Positions 23,683 through 32,033 are shown, counted from the first letter of the stretch. The stretch is DNA of 60,991 nt from Pseudomonas sp. 30_B (GCF_017491605.1 NZ_JAFGYY010000029.1:1-60991), one strand, 5' to 3'. The notes: a model not told the origin generated them from the letters alone. Made by a program: numbers and translations.

Positions 23683-24677
23683 CAGGCCACCTCCCGAATA
23701 CTTTCAATGTCGATTTGCAGGCCGAGCTCGGTGCCGGCCGGGTACAGGCGCTCGGCGCTGCGATTGAGGACGTCCACCGTCAGCTCGACGCCGGCGGCGT
23801 CCACCCGGTAGCGGATCACGTTGCCCAGCAGGCTGTGGGAGAGTACCCGAACCGGGATGCCGTCGCTTGCCTCGGCGCTCAGGCGCAGGGATTCCGGGCG
23901 GATCGCCACCTTCTGCTGGAAGGGCCGGTCCAGCAGGCGGGTGGCCTGGGCGGCTTCGAGCAGGTTGTAGTTGCCGATGAAGCCGGCGGCGAAGACGTTT
24001 TCCGGCGCGGTGTAGAGGGTCTCGGCGTCGCCGCTCTGGACGATGCGCCCGGCGTTCATCAGCACGATGCGGTCGGAGAGCGTCAGCGCCTCTTCCTGAT
24101 CGTGGGTAACGAACACCGTGGTCAGTTTCAGCTCCTGCTGGATGCGCCGGATCTGCTCGCGCAGGTGCTTGCGGATGCGCGCGTCCAGCGCCGACAGCGG
24201 CTCGTCGAGCAGCAGCAGGCGCGGGCGGGTGACCAGCGAGCGGGCCAGGGCGACGCGCTGGCACTGGCCACCGGAGAGCTGGTGCGGGTAGCGCGAGGTC
24301 AGCGGGCCGAGTTCGACCATCTCCAGCACTTCGCGCACGCGCTGGGCGGACTCCGCCGGCGGTACCTTCTGCATGCGCAAGCCGAAGGCGACGTTCTGCT
24401 CCACAGTCATGTTGGGGAACAGCGCGTAGCTCTGGAACACCATGGCGATGCCGCGCTTCTGCGGGCTCTTGGGCACGATGTCCTCGCCGTCCAGCAGGAT
24501 GCGTCCGCTGTCCACCGCGGTGAGGCCGGCGATGCAGCGCAGCAGGGTGGATTTGCCGCAGCCGCTGGGGCCGAGCAGGGTGACGAACTCGCCGCGCTCG
24601 GCGGCAAAGTCGATGTCCTGGAACACCGTGGTGGTGCCGTAGCTCTTGTTCAGTGTCTCGACGCTGAGGAAGCTCAT
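23682..24677 (-). CDS. ABC importer ATPase (phosphonate/polyamine type)
   Basis: A 331-residue nucleotide-binding subunit. Walker A is GPSGCGKST, the Q-loop is FQSYALFPNMTV, the signature is LSGGQCQR, Walker B is LLLLDEPLSALD, and the switch histidine is in FVTHDQEEA. A C-terminal TOBE-like regulatory domain (about 240-331) is present, as in the PotA/FbpC/PhnT group. It powers import with the two permeases encoded upstream. Its start overlaps the stop of the preceding permease by ATGA and its stop overlaps the HAD gene start. Confidence 0.92.
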   Translation of the reverse strand: MSFLSVETLNKSYGTTTVFQDIDFAAERGEFVTLLGPSGCGKSTLLRCIAGLTAVDSGRILLDGEDIVPKSPQKRGIAMVFQSYALFPNMTVEQNVAFGLRMQKVPPAESAQRVREVLEMVELGPLTSRYPHQLSGGQCQRVALARSLVTRPRLLLLDEPLSALDARIRKHLREQIRRIQQELKLTTVFVTHDQEEALTLSDRIVLMNAGRIVQSGDAETLYTAPENVFAAGFIGNYNLLEAAQATRLLDRPFQQKVAIRPESLRLSAEASDGIPVRVLSHSLLGNVIRYRVDAAGVELTVDVLNRSAERLYPAGTELGLQIDIESIREVA

Positions 24678-25462
24678 GTCTTGTCCTTGCTTAAACGGTT
24701 GGCCGCCCAGGTGAGCAGCAGGACGAAGAGGAAATACGAAACCACCACCGCACTGGTGTAGTGGCCGCTGCTGTTGCGCATGTTGTTGAGGAATACCTGC
24801 AGCGTTTCGTAGCGGGTGCCCACCAGCAGGTTGGCAAAGACGAACTCGCCGATGAGGAAGGAGAAGGACAGGAACAGCGCCACCATCAGGCCCTTGCGCA
24901 GGTTCGGCAGCACCACCAGCAGGGCGGCCTGCCAGGTGCTGGCGCCGAGCAGGTGGGCGGCGTCCATCAGGTCGTGCAGGTTGATCGCCTGCAGGTTGTT
25001 GCTGATCGCCCGGTACATGAAGGGCAGGGCGATGGTGAAGTAGCAGCCGATCAGCACCCAGGGCGTGCCGATCAGTGGCAGCGGCCCGGCCGCGTAGAGC
25101 TGCAGCAGGCCGACCGAGGAGACCACCGGCGGTACCGCGAAGGGCAGCAGGATCAGCACGTTCATCAGCGCATCCAGGCGCGGGAAATAGTAGTGCACGA
25201 CGAACATCAGCGGCAGCACCAGCACGACGCTCAGCACCAGCGAGCCGAAGCACACCAGCAGCGACTGGCCGAAGGCGGTGAGGAAGCGCGGGTCGCTCCA
25301 CAGGGTGAAGTACCACTTCAGGGTCAGCCCGTCGGGCAGCACGCTGGCGCTCCAGGAGGTGGCCAGCGAGTAGAGCAGGGTGGCGGCCAGCGGCAGCAGC
25401 AGGATCAGGAACAGCGCATAGACCACCACGCGGTGGTACAGGCTGTTAGCGTTTCTGGACAT
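24674..25462 (-). CDS. ABC importer permease, second subunit
   Basis: A 262-residue permease with six predicted membrane helices. The EAA-type coupling motif lies near LMDAAHLLGASTWQAALLVVLPNLRKG (about residues 165-192), where the ATPase docks. It pairs with the permease at 25446-26288, with which it overlaps by 17 bp. The pattern of two separate permeases, one ATPase and one binding protein is that of the PhnSTUV and PotABCD groups. Confidence 0.9.
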   Translation of the reverse strand: MSRNANSLYHRVVVYALFLILLLPLAATLLYSLATSWSASVLPDGLTLKWYFTLWSDPRFLTAFGQSLLVCFGSLVLSVVLVLPLMFVVHYYFPRLDALMNVLILLPFAVPPVVSSVGLLQLYAAGPLPLIGTPWVLIGCYFTIALPFMYRAISNNLQAINLHDLMDAAHLLGASTWQAALLVVLPNLRKGLMVALFLSFSFLIGEFVFANLLVGTRYETLQVFLNNMRNSSGHYTSAVVVSYFLFVLLLTWAANRLSKDKT

Positions 25463-26288
25463 GGTAACTCCGGCGCAGCAGCCACTGATGGACGAGGGTG
25501 ATCAGGGTCATCAGGCCGACCAGGAACATGGCCAGCGCGCTGGCCATGTTCGGGTCGAGGAACACGTCGCCCGAGACCAGGCCGGCGATGCGGATGGTAA
25601 CCACGTTGAAGTTGCCGGTGGTCAACGAGTACACCGTGGCGTAGGCGCCCAGGGCGTTGGCCAGGAGTATGACGAAGGTGCCCAGCAGCGCCGGGGTCAG
25701 CACCGGGATGCCGATGTGCCGCCAGAACGCCCAGTGGCTGGCGCCCAGCAGCGCGGCGGATTCGCGCCAGTCTTCGCGCAGGGCGTCGAAGGCGGGGAAC
25801 AGCAGCATCACCCCCAGCGGAATCTGGAAGTAGGTGTAGAGGATGATCAGGCCGGTCTTCGAGTAGAGGTTGAAGTCCTCGATGAGTCCCGCCTGCTTGA
25901 GCAGCAGGGTGATGGCGCCGTTGAAGCCGAGGATGATGATGAAGGCGAAGGCCAGCGGCACCCCGGCGAAGTTGCTGGTCATGTTGGCGAACGCCATCAC
26001 GAAGTCGCGCAGCCTGCTGTCCACCTGGCGCAGCGAGTAGCTGCCGAGGACCGCGATGAGCAGGCCGATCAGGCTCGACCAGACGGAGATCTCCAGGCTG
26101 TAGCGGATCGCCTGGCGGTAGAAGGGCGAGCCGAGGATCTCGGCGAAGTTGCCCAGCCCCCAGGCATCGCTGGTGCGCAGGCTGTTCACCGCGACCCAGG
26201 CCAGCGGGGCGACCTGGAAGGCAATGAAGAACACCGCGAAGGGCAGCAGGCAGAGCAGGGCGATGAGTTTTCCGCGATTCGATCTCAT
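25446..26288 (-). CDS. ABC importer permease, first subunit
   Basis: A 280-residue permease with about six helices, starting MRSNRGKLIALLCLLPFAVF. The EAA-type loop is FDALREDWRESAALLGASHWAFWRHIGIPVLTPA (about 180-215). The frame is open far upstream, but that extension is antisense to the phosphohydrolase gene frame and lacks similarity. Its ATG overlaps the preceding gene's stop (ATGA at 26285-26288). Confidence 0.9.
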   Translation of the reverse strand: MRSNRGKLIALLCLLPFAVFFIAFQVAPLAWVAVNSLRTSDAWGLGNFAEILGSPFYRQAIRYSLEISVWSSLIGLLIAVLGSYSLRQVDSRLRDFVMAFANMTSNFAGVPLAFAFIIILGFNGAITLLLKQAGLIEDFNLYSKTGLIILYTYFQIPLGVMLLFPAFDALREDWRESAALLGASHWAFWRHIGIPVLTPALLGTFVILLANALGAYATVYSLTTGNFNVVTIRIAGLVSGDVFLDPNMASALAMFLVGLMTLITLVHQWLLRRSYHVQKR

Positions 26289-27094
26289 GCCTTGAGCAGC
26301 TCCCGGCAGACGGGTTTGTCGTGGGCGGCGCCGAGGATTTCGCACAGCGTGCCGCACAGCTCGACCTGACGCGGGCGCGCCTGGTCGTCGAGGCTGAAGA
26401 CGTCGCCGAAGACGAACAGTGGCACTTCGCGTTCCTCGGGGAGGATGCCGCCGTGGCTGCGGTCGTCGTTCATGCCGTGGTCGGCGGTGACCATCACCTG
26501 GTAACCGGCTTCCAGCCACTGGTGCAGGTACTCGGAGAGGATGATGTCGACGTGGCGCGCGCTGTTGCGGTACTGAGGCGTGCCCAGGCCGTGTTTGTGG
26601 CCGGCGTCGTCGATGTTCATCGGGTGCACCAGCAGGCAGTTCGGCGCATGCCGGCGGCGCAGCGACTCGGCGTCGGTGAACAGGTGCGAGTCGGGGTAGT
26701 GGTCGGTCCAGTAGAAATGGCCGTGCTGGATCGGCAGGGATTCGTCGTCGGTATGACGGTCGCGCGCCGGATCGAAGGGCGTGCGGTTGTACAGCTCGCT
26801 GACCCAGTTGTAGGCCGCCGCGGCGGTGGTCAGGCCGGCGGCGCGGGCGTAGTGGAACAGGCTGCGCTGGTTGGACAGGCGCGACACGTCGTTGTGCAGG
26901 ATGCCGCTGTCGATCGGGCGTACGCCGGTGAGGATGCATTCGTAGAGCGGGCGCGACAGCGAAGGCAGCTCGCATTCGAGCCGGTAGAGCCGGCCGCGGC
27001 CGGCGTTGCACAGGGCCTGCAGGTGGCCCATGCAGTCGTGGGCGACGCTGTAGTTGAGGCCGTCGAGGACGACCAGGATGACGTCGTGGCGCAT
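26285..27094 (-). CDS. Alkaline-phosphatase-superfamily phosphodiesterase/phosphatase
   Basis: A 269-residue protein of the type I phosphodiesterase/nucleotide pyrophosphatase fold. Metal-site residues are visible: Asp11 in VVLDGLN, a likely Ser47 nucleophile in PSLSRPLYECILTG, the D/H pair in NIDDAGHKHG, DH in TADHGMND and the last His in SHGGILPEEREVPLFVFG. There is no signal peptide, so it is cytoplasmic and should act on the imported compound. Phosphonoacetate hydrolase belongs to the same superfamily, so a C-P bond substrate is conceivable. Being embedded between the binding-protein and permease genes is the main functional clue. Confidence 0.85.
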   Translation of the reverse strand: MRHDVILVVLDGLNYSVAHDCMGHLQALCNAGRGRLYRLECELPSLSRPLYECILTGVRPIDSGILHNDVSRLSNQRSLFHYARAAGLTTAAAAYNWVSELYNRTPFDPARDRHTDDESLPIQHGHFYWTDHYPDSHLFTDAESLRRRHAPNCLLVHPMNIDDAGHKHGLGTPQYRNSARHVDIILSEYLHQWLEAGYQVMVTADHGMNDDRSHGGILPEEREVPLFVFGDVFSLDDQARPRQVELCGTLCEILGAAHDKPVCRELLKA

Positions 27095-27118
27095 GGGGCG
27101 GGGCCTTTGTCGGAACGC

Positions 27119-27146
27119 GAAACCGCCCCGGCGAACCGGGGCGGCC
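27119..27146 (-). terminator. Hairpin between binding-protein gene and the rest of the import operon
   Basis: CCGCCCCGG-TTCG-CCGGGGCGG followed by TTTCGCG on the minus strand lies 10 bp after the binding-protein stop codon. Its weak T-run suggests partial termination or 3'-end protection, which would leave the binding-protein mRNA more abundant than that of the downstream transport genes. Confidence 0.75.
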
Positions 27147-27151
27147 GGGCG

Positions 27152-28210
27152 TCATTGCATGTTGATGATGACGTTTTCCTGCCACATGCGCGGCAGACGC
27201 TTGGAGGTCTCTTCCCAGGCCTTGGCGTCCTTGATCGGCTGGGCCTTGGCGTACTGCTCGTTGGGCAGCAGCTTGGCCTTCACGTCGGCCGGCAGGGTCA
27301 GGTGCTCGGCGCGGATCGGACGGGCATTGCCCTTGGCCAGGTTGATCTGTCCGGCGTCGCTGAAGATGTACTCGCGGGCGAGCTTCGCGGCGTTCGGGTT
27401 CTTCGCGTACTTGTTGATGATGGTGGTGTAGCCGGAGATCACCGAACCGTCGGAGGGGATCAGCACCTCGAAGCGCGACGGGTCGATCTGGTCGCGGTAG
27501 CTCAGGCCGTTGAAGTCCCAGACGATGCCGACTTCCACTTCACCCTTCTCCAGGGTGTTGATCACCGGGTTGGTCAGCGACAGGCGACCCTGCTTGGCGA
27601 TCTGCGCGAAGAACTCCAGGCCCGGCTTGATGTTCTTCTCGTCACCGCCATTGGCGATGCTTGCGGCCAGCACGCCGTTGACCGCCTGGGCAGCGGCGCT
27701 GACGTCACCGATGGTGACCTTGTACTTGCCCTTGAGCAGGTCGGCCCAGCTGTGCGGGATGTCCTTCGCCAACTGCTTGTTGACGATGAAGGCGATGGTG
27801 CCGGTGTAGGCCAGTGCCCAGTGGCCGTCCTTGTCCTTGGCCCATTCCGGGACCTGATCCCAGGTGCTGGGCTTGTAGGGCTGGCTGACGTCCATCTGCA
27901 CGGCGATCGGGCCGAAGGCGGCGCCCACGTCGCCGATGTCGGCGCTGGCGTTTTCCTTTTCGGCCTTGAACTTGGCCAGCTCCTGGGCCGAGCTCATGTC
28001 GGTGTCCATATGCTTGAGGCCGTACTTGCTTTCCAGGTCCTTCCAGGTGTCTTTCCAGTTCGCCCAGCTGTCGGGCATGCCCACGCTGTTGACCTGGCCT
28101 TCCTTGCGGGCGGCGGCTTCCAGCGTTTGCAGGTTGGCGTCGGCCGCCATGGCGAGGCCACTGCCGATGGCAATGGCCGATCCCAGCAGTGAAGCAAGCA
28201 AGCGTTTCAT
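27152..28210 (-). CDS. ABC importer periplasmic substrate-binding protein
   Basis: A 352-residue exported protein, signal peptide MKRLLASLLGSAIAIGSGLAMA. It belongs to the extracellular binding-protein group that serves iron, polyamine and 2-aminoethylphosphonate importers. Landmarks are LAYTGTIAFIVNKQLAKDIPHSWADLLKGKYKVTIGD (about 130-170), EVEVGIVWDFNGLSYRDQID and NKYAKNPNAAKLAREYIFSDAGQ. No tyrosine cluster for ferric ion is evident. It is the first gene of the operon and divergent from the GntR/UTRA regulator. The ligand is inferred only from context to be a phosphorylated or phosphonate compound. Confidence 0.88.
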   Translation of the reverse strand: MKRLLASLLGSAIAIGSGLAMAADANLQTLEAAARKEGQVNSVGMPDSWANWKDTWKDLESKYGLKHMDTDMSSAQELAKFKAEKENASADIGDVGAAFGPIAVQMDVSQPYKPSTWDQVPEWAKDKDGHWALAYTGTIAFIVNKQLAKDIPHSWADLLKGKYKVTIGDVSAAAQAVNGVLAASIANGGDEKNIKPGLEFFAQIAKQGRLSLTNPVINTLEKGEVEVGIVWDFNGLSYRDQIDPSRFEVLIPSDGSVISGYTTIINKYAKNPNAAKLAREYIFSDAGQINLAKGNARPIRAEHLTLPADVKAKLLPNEQYAKAQPIKDAKAWEETSKRLPRMWQENVIINMQ

Positions 28211-28273
28211 TCGGTGCTCCTTCGATCGTTAGGGTAGGTCCGTGTCCGGCATCCGCCGACGCGGGGAAACGAG

Positions 28274-28285
28274 TGGTCTAGATCA
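28274..28285. promoter_or_regulatory. Candidate GntR/UTRA operator 1
   Basis: TGGTCTAGATCA is a near-perfect 12-bp palindrome 64 bp upstream of the binding-protein gene. It resembles the GT-N-TA-N-AC core recognised by HutC-subfamily GntR proteins. It shares TGGnCTAGnnCA with the site at 28542. Confidence 0.55.
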
Positions 28286-28541
28286 GCAAGACCCAGGCCA
28301 ATCTAAGTGGCCTGGATGACAGTTTGATGTCCGGCCTGGCGCGAGCTCGGGCAGCGAGGCAATCTGGCGGGGCATCCGGAGAAAGCGTAGACCATCGCCA
28401 ATCCCCCGGTTTCATTGGGCTACGCTGTTTGCTGAAGGCTGGCATGGGCACTGCTTGAAAGCTGGCTGTCACGGGACCGTCACGGGATTTTCCTAGGATG
28501 AAGGCGCCCCGGATGTGCAACGAAATGCCCCGTTTCGGGGC

Positions 28542-28553
28542 TGGACTAGGCCA
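28542..28553. promoter_or_regulatory. Candidate GntR/UTRA operator 2
   Basis: TGGACTAGGCCA lies 15 bp before the regulator's own start codon, overlapping its likely leader, consistent with autoregulation. CTAG is usually rare in Pseudomonas DNA, so its recurrence in related dyads flanking one intergenic region is notable. Confidence 0.5.
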
Positions 28554-28567
28554 AAAGAGGAGTCGGC

Positions 28568-29284
28568 ATGCGCGACACGGCGCTACCCACGGTGACGGCA
28601 ATCTGCCGGGCACTGATCGAACAGATCGACAGCGGGCTGCTCAGCGCCGGCGGCAAGCTGCCGGCCGAGCGCAAGCTGAGCGAATTGTTCGATACCACGC
28701 GGATCACCTTGCGCGAGGCCCTGGGCCAACTGGAGGCACAGGGGCTGATCTACCGCGAGGAACGCCGTGGCTGGTTCGTCTCGCCGCCGCGCCTGCTCTA
28801 CAACCCGCTGGTGCGCAGCCACTACCACGCGATGGTGGAAGGGCAGGGCCGCGTGCCGGCTACCGAAGTGCTGTCGGCCCGGCAGATTCCCGCCAGCGCG
28901 ACGATCTGCGAGCTGCTGGAGCTGCCGGCGCTGTCCAGCGTCTACCAGATTCGCCGCCTGCGTCGAGTGGATGGCCGGCTGGTGCTCTATGTCGAGCATT
29001 ACCTCAACCCGGCGTACTTCCCCGGCATTCTCGACAGCGACCTCACCTGCTCGCTGACCGAGCTGTACGGCAGCCGCTACGACATCCGTTACGGCCGCGT
29101 GCGATTCGACATGGTGCCCACCGCGCTGCACGGCGAGGCGGCCAGCGTGCTGCGGGTTGCCGAGGGTAGCCCGGCGCTGCGCATCACCCGCATCAACCGC
29201 GACCAGCATGGGCGCATCATCGATTGCGATCTGGAATTCTGGCGGCACGATGCGATCCACGTGAGCGTGGAAGTGCCGGATTGA
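28568..29284 (+). CDS. GntR-family regulator with UTRA domain (HutC/PhnF subfamily)
   Basis: A 238-residue regulator. Residues 1-75 form the winged helix with KLPAERKLSELFDTTRITLREALGQLEAQGLIYREERRGWFV. Residues about 95-235 form the UTRA ligand-binding domain, including IRRLRRVDGRLVLYVEHYLNP and ITRINRDQHGRIIDCDLEFWRHDAIHV. This subfamily senses small metabolites such as phosphonates, amino sugars or histidine derivatives. It is divergent from the ABC importer operon and probably represses it until the imported compound binds. It resembles PhnR/PhnF in context. Confidence 0.9.
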   Translation: MRDTALPTVTAICRALIEQIDSGLLSAGGKLPAERKLSELFDTTRITLREALGQLEAQGLIYREERRGWFVSPPRLLYNPLVRSHYHAMVEGQGRVPATEVLSARQIPASATICELLELPALSSVYQIRRLRRVDGRLVLYVEHYLNPAYFPGILDSDLTCSLTELYGSRYDIRYGRVRFDMVPTALHGEAASVLRVAEGSPALRITRINRDQHGRIIDCDLEFWRHDAIHVSVEVPD

Positions 29285-29306
29285 CTCTCTAGCGCTGAAT
29301 CAGACG

Positions 29307-29386
29307 TGTAGGAGCGAGCTTGCTCGCGAACCGCCTACCACTGGCGTCGCCGGCTGTATCTGTTCGCGAGCAAGCTCGCTCCTACA
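29307..29386. repeat. REP-type inverted pair
   Basis: TGTAGGAGCGAGCTTGCTCG (from 29307) and its inverted mate ending CGAGCAAGCTCGCTCCTACA (to 29386) flank a 29-bp spacer, forming a large hairpin between the regulator gene and the convergent GFA gene. Confidence 0.9.
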
Positions 29387-29394
29387 AAAGAGGT

Positions 29395-29796
29395 TCAGCG
29401 ATCCGGATTCCACTCCGGATAAGCCGGAATCCCATCCTGCGCCAGCCATGGCCGATCATGGGACACCCAGATGTGCCGCGCCGGGCGCGTACCCGGGTCG
29501 TCGTCCAGGCTCGCCACGCGAACGATGACGTGGGGCTGGCCGTTGCGCTCGGCGATCAGTTGCGTCCCACAGCGTGGACAGAACTTGCGCAGCTTGCCTG
29601 GCGACGATTCGTACGCCGCCACCTTGTTCTCGCCGCGGGTCCAGCGAAAGTGCTCGCGCATCACCCCGGCGGTGGTGGCAAAGGCCGCCGAATGCGCCTT
29701 CTGGCAGGTGTGGCAGTGGCAATGGCCGATCGGCATGTCCAGGCCATCGATCTGGTAGGTGATGTCGCCGCACAGGCAGCTTCCATTGAAGGGCAT
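29395..29796 (-). CDS. GFA-family (CENP-V/GFA domain) zinc protein
   Basis: A 133-residue protein with the zinc-binding cysteines of the glutathione-dependent formaldehyde-activating fold: CLCGDITY (residues 7-14), HCHCHTCQ (about 25-32) and CPRCGTQL (about 73-80). Despite the family name, most bacterial members have no proven role in formaldehyde metabolism. The C-terminal HIWVSHDRPWLAQDGIPAYPEWN is standard for the group. It is downstream of the aminopeptidase gene but on the same strand after that gene's own stop region, and is separately started. Confidence 0.85.
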   Translation of the reverse strand: MPFNGSCLCGDITYQIDGLDMPIGHCHCHTCQKAHSAAFATTAGVMREHFRWTRGENKVAAYESSPGKLRKFCPRCGTQLIAERNGQPHVIVRVASLDDDPGTRPARHIWVSHDRPWLAQDGIPAYPEWNPDR

Positions 29797-29815
29797 GTTC
29801 GATCTCCTGAAAGAA

Positions 29816-29844
29816 AAACGCCCGGCAAGTGCCGGGCGTTGGGG
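29816..29844 (-). terminator. Terminator downstream of apeB
   Basis: AACGCCCGGCA-CTT-GCCGGGCGTT with a TTTTTC tract on the minus strand lies just after the aminopeptidase stop codon and before the GFA gene. Confidence 0.85.
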
Positions 29845-31134
29845 TCAGGGCAGGTCGGCGCTGTCGTAGAAGGCGCTGAGTACCTTGGTCAGGTAGTGCA
29901 GGTCCTGGCTGCCGGCCAGTTCGCGGATGGAGTGCATGGCGAAGGTCGGCAGGCCGATGTCCACGGTGCGCACGCCGATCTGGCTGGCGGTGATCGGGCC
30001 GATGGTGGAGCCACAACCCATGTCGCTGCGGGTCACGAAGCTCTGCACCGGCACTTCGTTTTCCAGGCACAGGTGGCGGAAGAAACCGGCGGTCTCGCTG
30101 TTGGTGGCGTAGCGCTGGTTGCTGTTGATCTTGATCACCGGGCCGCCGTTGAGCTTCGGTCCGTGGTTGGCGTCGTGCTTGTCGGCGTAGTTGGGGTGCA
30201 CGCCGTGGGCATTGTCGGCAGAAACCAGCAGCGAGCGCTGCACGGTGCGAGTGAAGGCGTCGCTTTCGGGGATTACGCGGCGCAGCACCTGTTCGAGGAA
30301 CGGGCCGTCGGCACCACAGGCCGAGCAGGAGCCCACTTCCTCGTGGTCGGTGCAGACCAGCACGCCGCTCTGCTCGTCGTCGCTGGCCAGCAGCGCCTGC
30401 AGGCCGGCATAGCAGGACAGCAGATTGTCCAGGCGGGCGCCGGCGATGAAGGCCTGGTCGAGGCCGATCACGGCGGCGCGCTGGGTGTCGTAGAAGCTCA
30501 GCTCGTAGTCGAGGATGGCGTCGGCGGTGATGCCATGTTCCAGCTGCAGCTGTTCGCCGAGCAGGTCGCGGAAGTCGCGGCCTTCGCCGGCGGAAACCTG
30601 GGCCAGGATCGGCGGCAGTTCGGTCTGTGCGTTGATTGCCCAACCCATGTTGGCCTCACGGTTGAGGTGGATGGCCAGGTTGGGGATGACGGCAATCGGC
30701 GCCTTGAAGTCGATCAGTTTGCTTTCCACCTTGCCGGCCAGGCGGAAGGTGACTCGGCCGGCCAGTGACAGGTCGCGGTCGAACCAGGGGGCGAACAGCG
30801 CGCCGCCATAGACTTCGACGCCCAGTTGCCAATAGCCATGGCGCACCAGCTCGGGGTTGGGCTTGACCCGCAGGCAGGGGCTGTCGGTATGTGCACCGAC
30901 CAGGCGCAGGCCGCGCTCCAGCAGCGGCGCGGTGCCGAGCTTGAAGGCGATCAGCGAGGAGTCGTTGCGGGTGACGTAATAGCGGCCACCGGCTTCGGTG
31001 CGCCAGGCCTCGCGTTCGTCCAGACGCAGGTAGCCGGCCTCGTCGAGGCGACGGGCGAGGGTCTGGGTGGCGTGGAAAGGCGTGGGGGAGGCCGCGAGGA
31101 AATCGATCAGGCCTTGGTTGAGTTCTGCACGCAT
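29845..31134 (-). CDS. apeB: M18 aspartyl aminopeptidase family protein
   Basis: A 429-residue metallo-aminopeptidase of family M18. Zinc-site motifs are LVGAHTDSP (first His and Asp-containing segment), DHEEVGSCSACGA with the catalytic glutamate pair, and GPVIKINSNQRYATNSE. The C-terminal SIRELAGSQDLHYLTKVLSAFYDS is conserved. It removes N-terminal acidic or neutral residues from cytoplasmic peptides. Length and start (MRAELNQGLIDFLAASPTPFHA) match the family standard. It is flanked by REP elements and appears monocistronic. Confidence 0.93.
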   Translation of the reverse strand: MRAELNQGLIDFLAASPTPFHATQTLARRLDEAGYLRLDEREAWRTEAGGRYYVTRNDSSLIAFKLGTAPLLERGLRLVGAHTDSPCLRVKPNPELVRHGYWQLGVEVYGGALFAPWFDRDLSLAGRVTFRLAGKVESKLIDFKAPIAVIPNLAIHLNREANMGWAINAQTELPPILAQVSAGEGRDFRDLLGEQLQLEHGITADAILDYELSFYDTQRAAVIGLDQAFIAGARLDNLLSCYAGLQALLASDDEQSGVLVCTDHEEVGSCSACGADGPFLEQVLRRVIPESDAFTRTVQRSLLVSADNAHGVHPNYADKHDANHGPKLNGGPVIKINSNQRYATNSETAGFFRHLCLENEVPVQSFVTRSDMGCGSTIGPITASQIGVRTVDIGLPTFAMHSIRELAGSQDLHYLTKVLSAFYDSADLP

Positions 31135-31230
31135 GGGTAACTCCGGACAGCGAATGGCCGGAAGTTTAACGTAAATGCGCGAATCTGCGGCCGGATGAAG
31201 CGTGTCATTGGGTGCAGGAGTAGGGGCTCT

Positions 31231-31301
31231 TGTAGGAGCGAGCTTGCTCGCGAACGCATAACGCCGTGCCAGCCCGGTTCGCGAGCAAGCTCGCTCCTAC
31301 A
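31231..31301. repeat. REP-type inverted pair
   Basis: TGTAGGAGCGAGCTTGCTCG at 31231 and the inverted arm GGTTCGCGAGCAAGCTCGCT ending at about 31301 lie between apeB and rluA. It is the same family as the pair at 29307. Confidence 0.9.
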
Positions 31302-31322
31302 AACAACGGATGGCGCTGGGGT

Positions 31323-31958
31323 TCAGAACGGCGCGGGCGACTCGAAGCGCAGGCGCTCGCCGGTCTGTGGGTGGGTCAGGGCCAGCATGCTGGCGTGCAG
31401 GCACAGGCGATCGCGCAGGGTGAGGGCTTCGCCTTCGGCATACAGGCGGTCGCCCAGCAGCGGGTGGCCGATGCTGAGCATGTGCACGCGCAACTGGTGC
31501 GAGCGGCCGGTGATCGGTGTGAGTTCGACGCGGCTCCAGTTGCCGTGGCGTTCCATCACGCGCCAGAAGGTCAGTGCGTGACGGCCCTGCTCGAAGTCCA
31601 CCACGTGGCGCGGCTTGGTCGGCGGGTCGTAGCGCAGCGGCGCTTCGATGCGGCCGCTGTCCAACTCGGGCTCGCCCCAGCACAGCGCGGTGTAGGCCTT
31701 CTCGGTTTCGCGGTCGTGAAACTGGCGGGACAGCTCGCGGTGGCTGTCGGCGTCGCGGGCGAGGACGATCAGGCCCGAGGTTTCCCAGTCCAGGCGATGG
31801 ACGATGCGCGCTTCCGGGTAGCCGTTCTCCTGCAGGCGGGTGATCAGGCAATCCTTGTTGTCGTCCGCGCGGCCGGGCACGGAGAGCAGCAGGGTGGGCT
31901 TGTTCACCACCAGCAGGGCGGCGTCCTCGTGGACGAATTCGATCTGGGAAAGCGGCAT
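31323..31958 (-). CDS. rluA: RluA-family RNA pseudouridine synthase
   Basis: A 211-residue synthase. The catalytic motif is RIVHRLDWETSGLIV, in which the aspartate attacks the uridine, and SRVELTPITGRSHQLRVHM is the second conserved block. There is no S4 domain, as in RluA itself, which modifies U746 of 23S rRNA and U32 of some tRNAs. It lies downstream of minE on the same strand with a 75-bp gap, so it may be read from the min transcript as in relatives. Confidence 0.92.
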   Translation of the reverse strand: MPLSQIEFVHEDAALLVVNKPTLLLSVPGRADDNKDCLITRLQENGYPEARIVHRLDWETSGLIVLARDADSHRELSRQFHDRETEKAYTALCWGEPELDSGRIEAPLRYDPPTKPRHVVDFEQGRHALTFWRVMERHGNWSRVELTPITGRSHQLRVHMLSIGHPLLGDRLYAEGEALTLRDRLCLHASMLALTHPQTGERLRFESPAPF

Positions 31959-32033
31959 GGAAACTCTTGCGCGAATGAAAGTGACAGAAACGACTGCGGC
32001 GGCCGAGGCCGCCGCAGGTTCACCCGGGCCGGA

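Larger units (their letters stand above)
28211..28567. promoter_or_regulatory. Divergent control region of the ABC importer and GntR/UTRA gene
   Basis: This 357-bp gap has no gene. It contains two related CTAG-centred dyads (28274-28285 and 28542-28553), an inverted repeat CCAGGCC-N9-GGCCTGG (28293-28315), tandem GTCACGGGA repeats 11 bp apart (28468-28476 and 28479-28487) and a CCTAGG near 28492. A GCCCCG-TTT-CGGGGC hairpin (28527-28541) lies just before the regulator gene. Confidence 0.6.

Noticed and set aside
29307..31301. REP pairs considered as CRISPR repeats
   Set aside because: The units are inverted pairs with no regularly spaced direct repeats and no cas genes.
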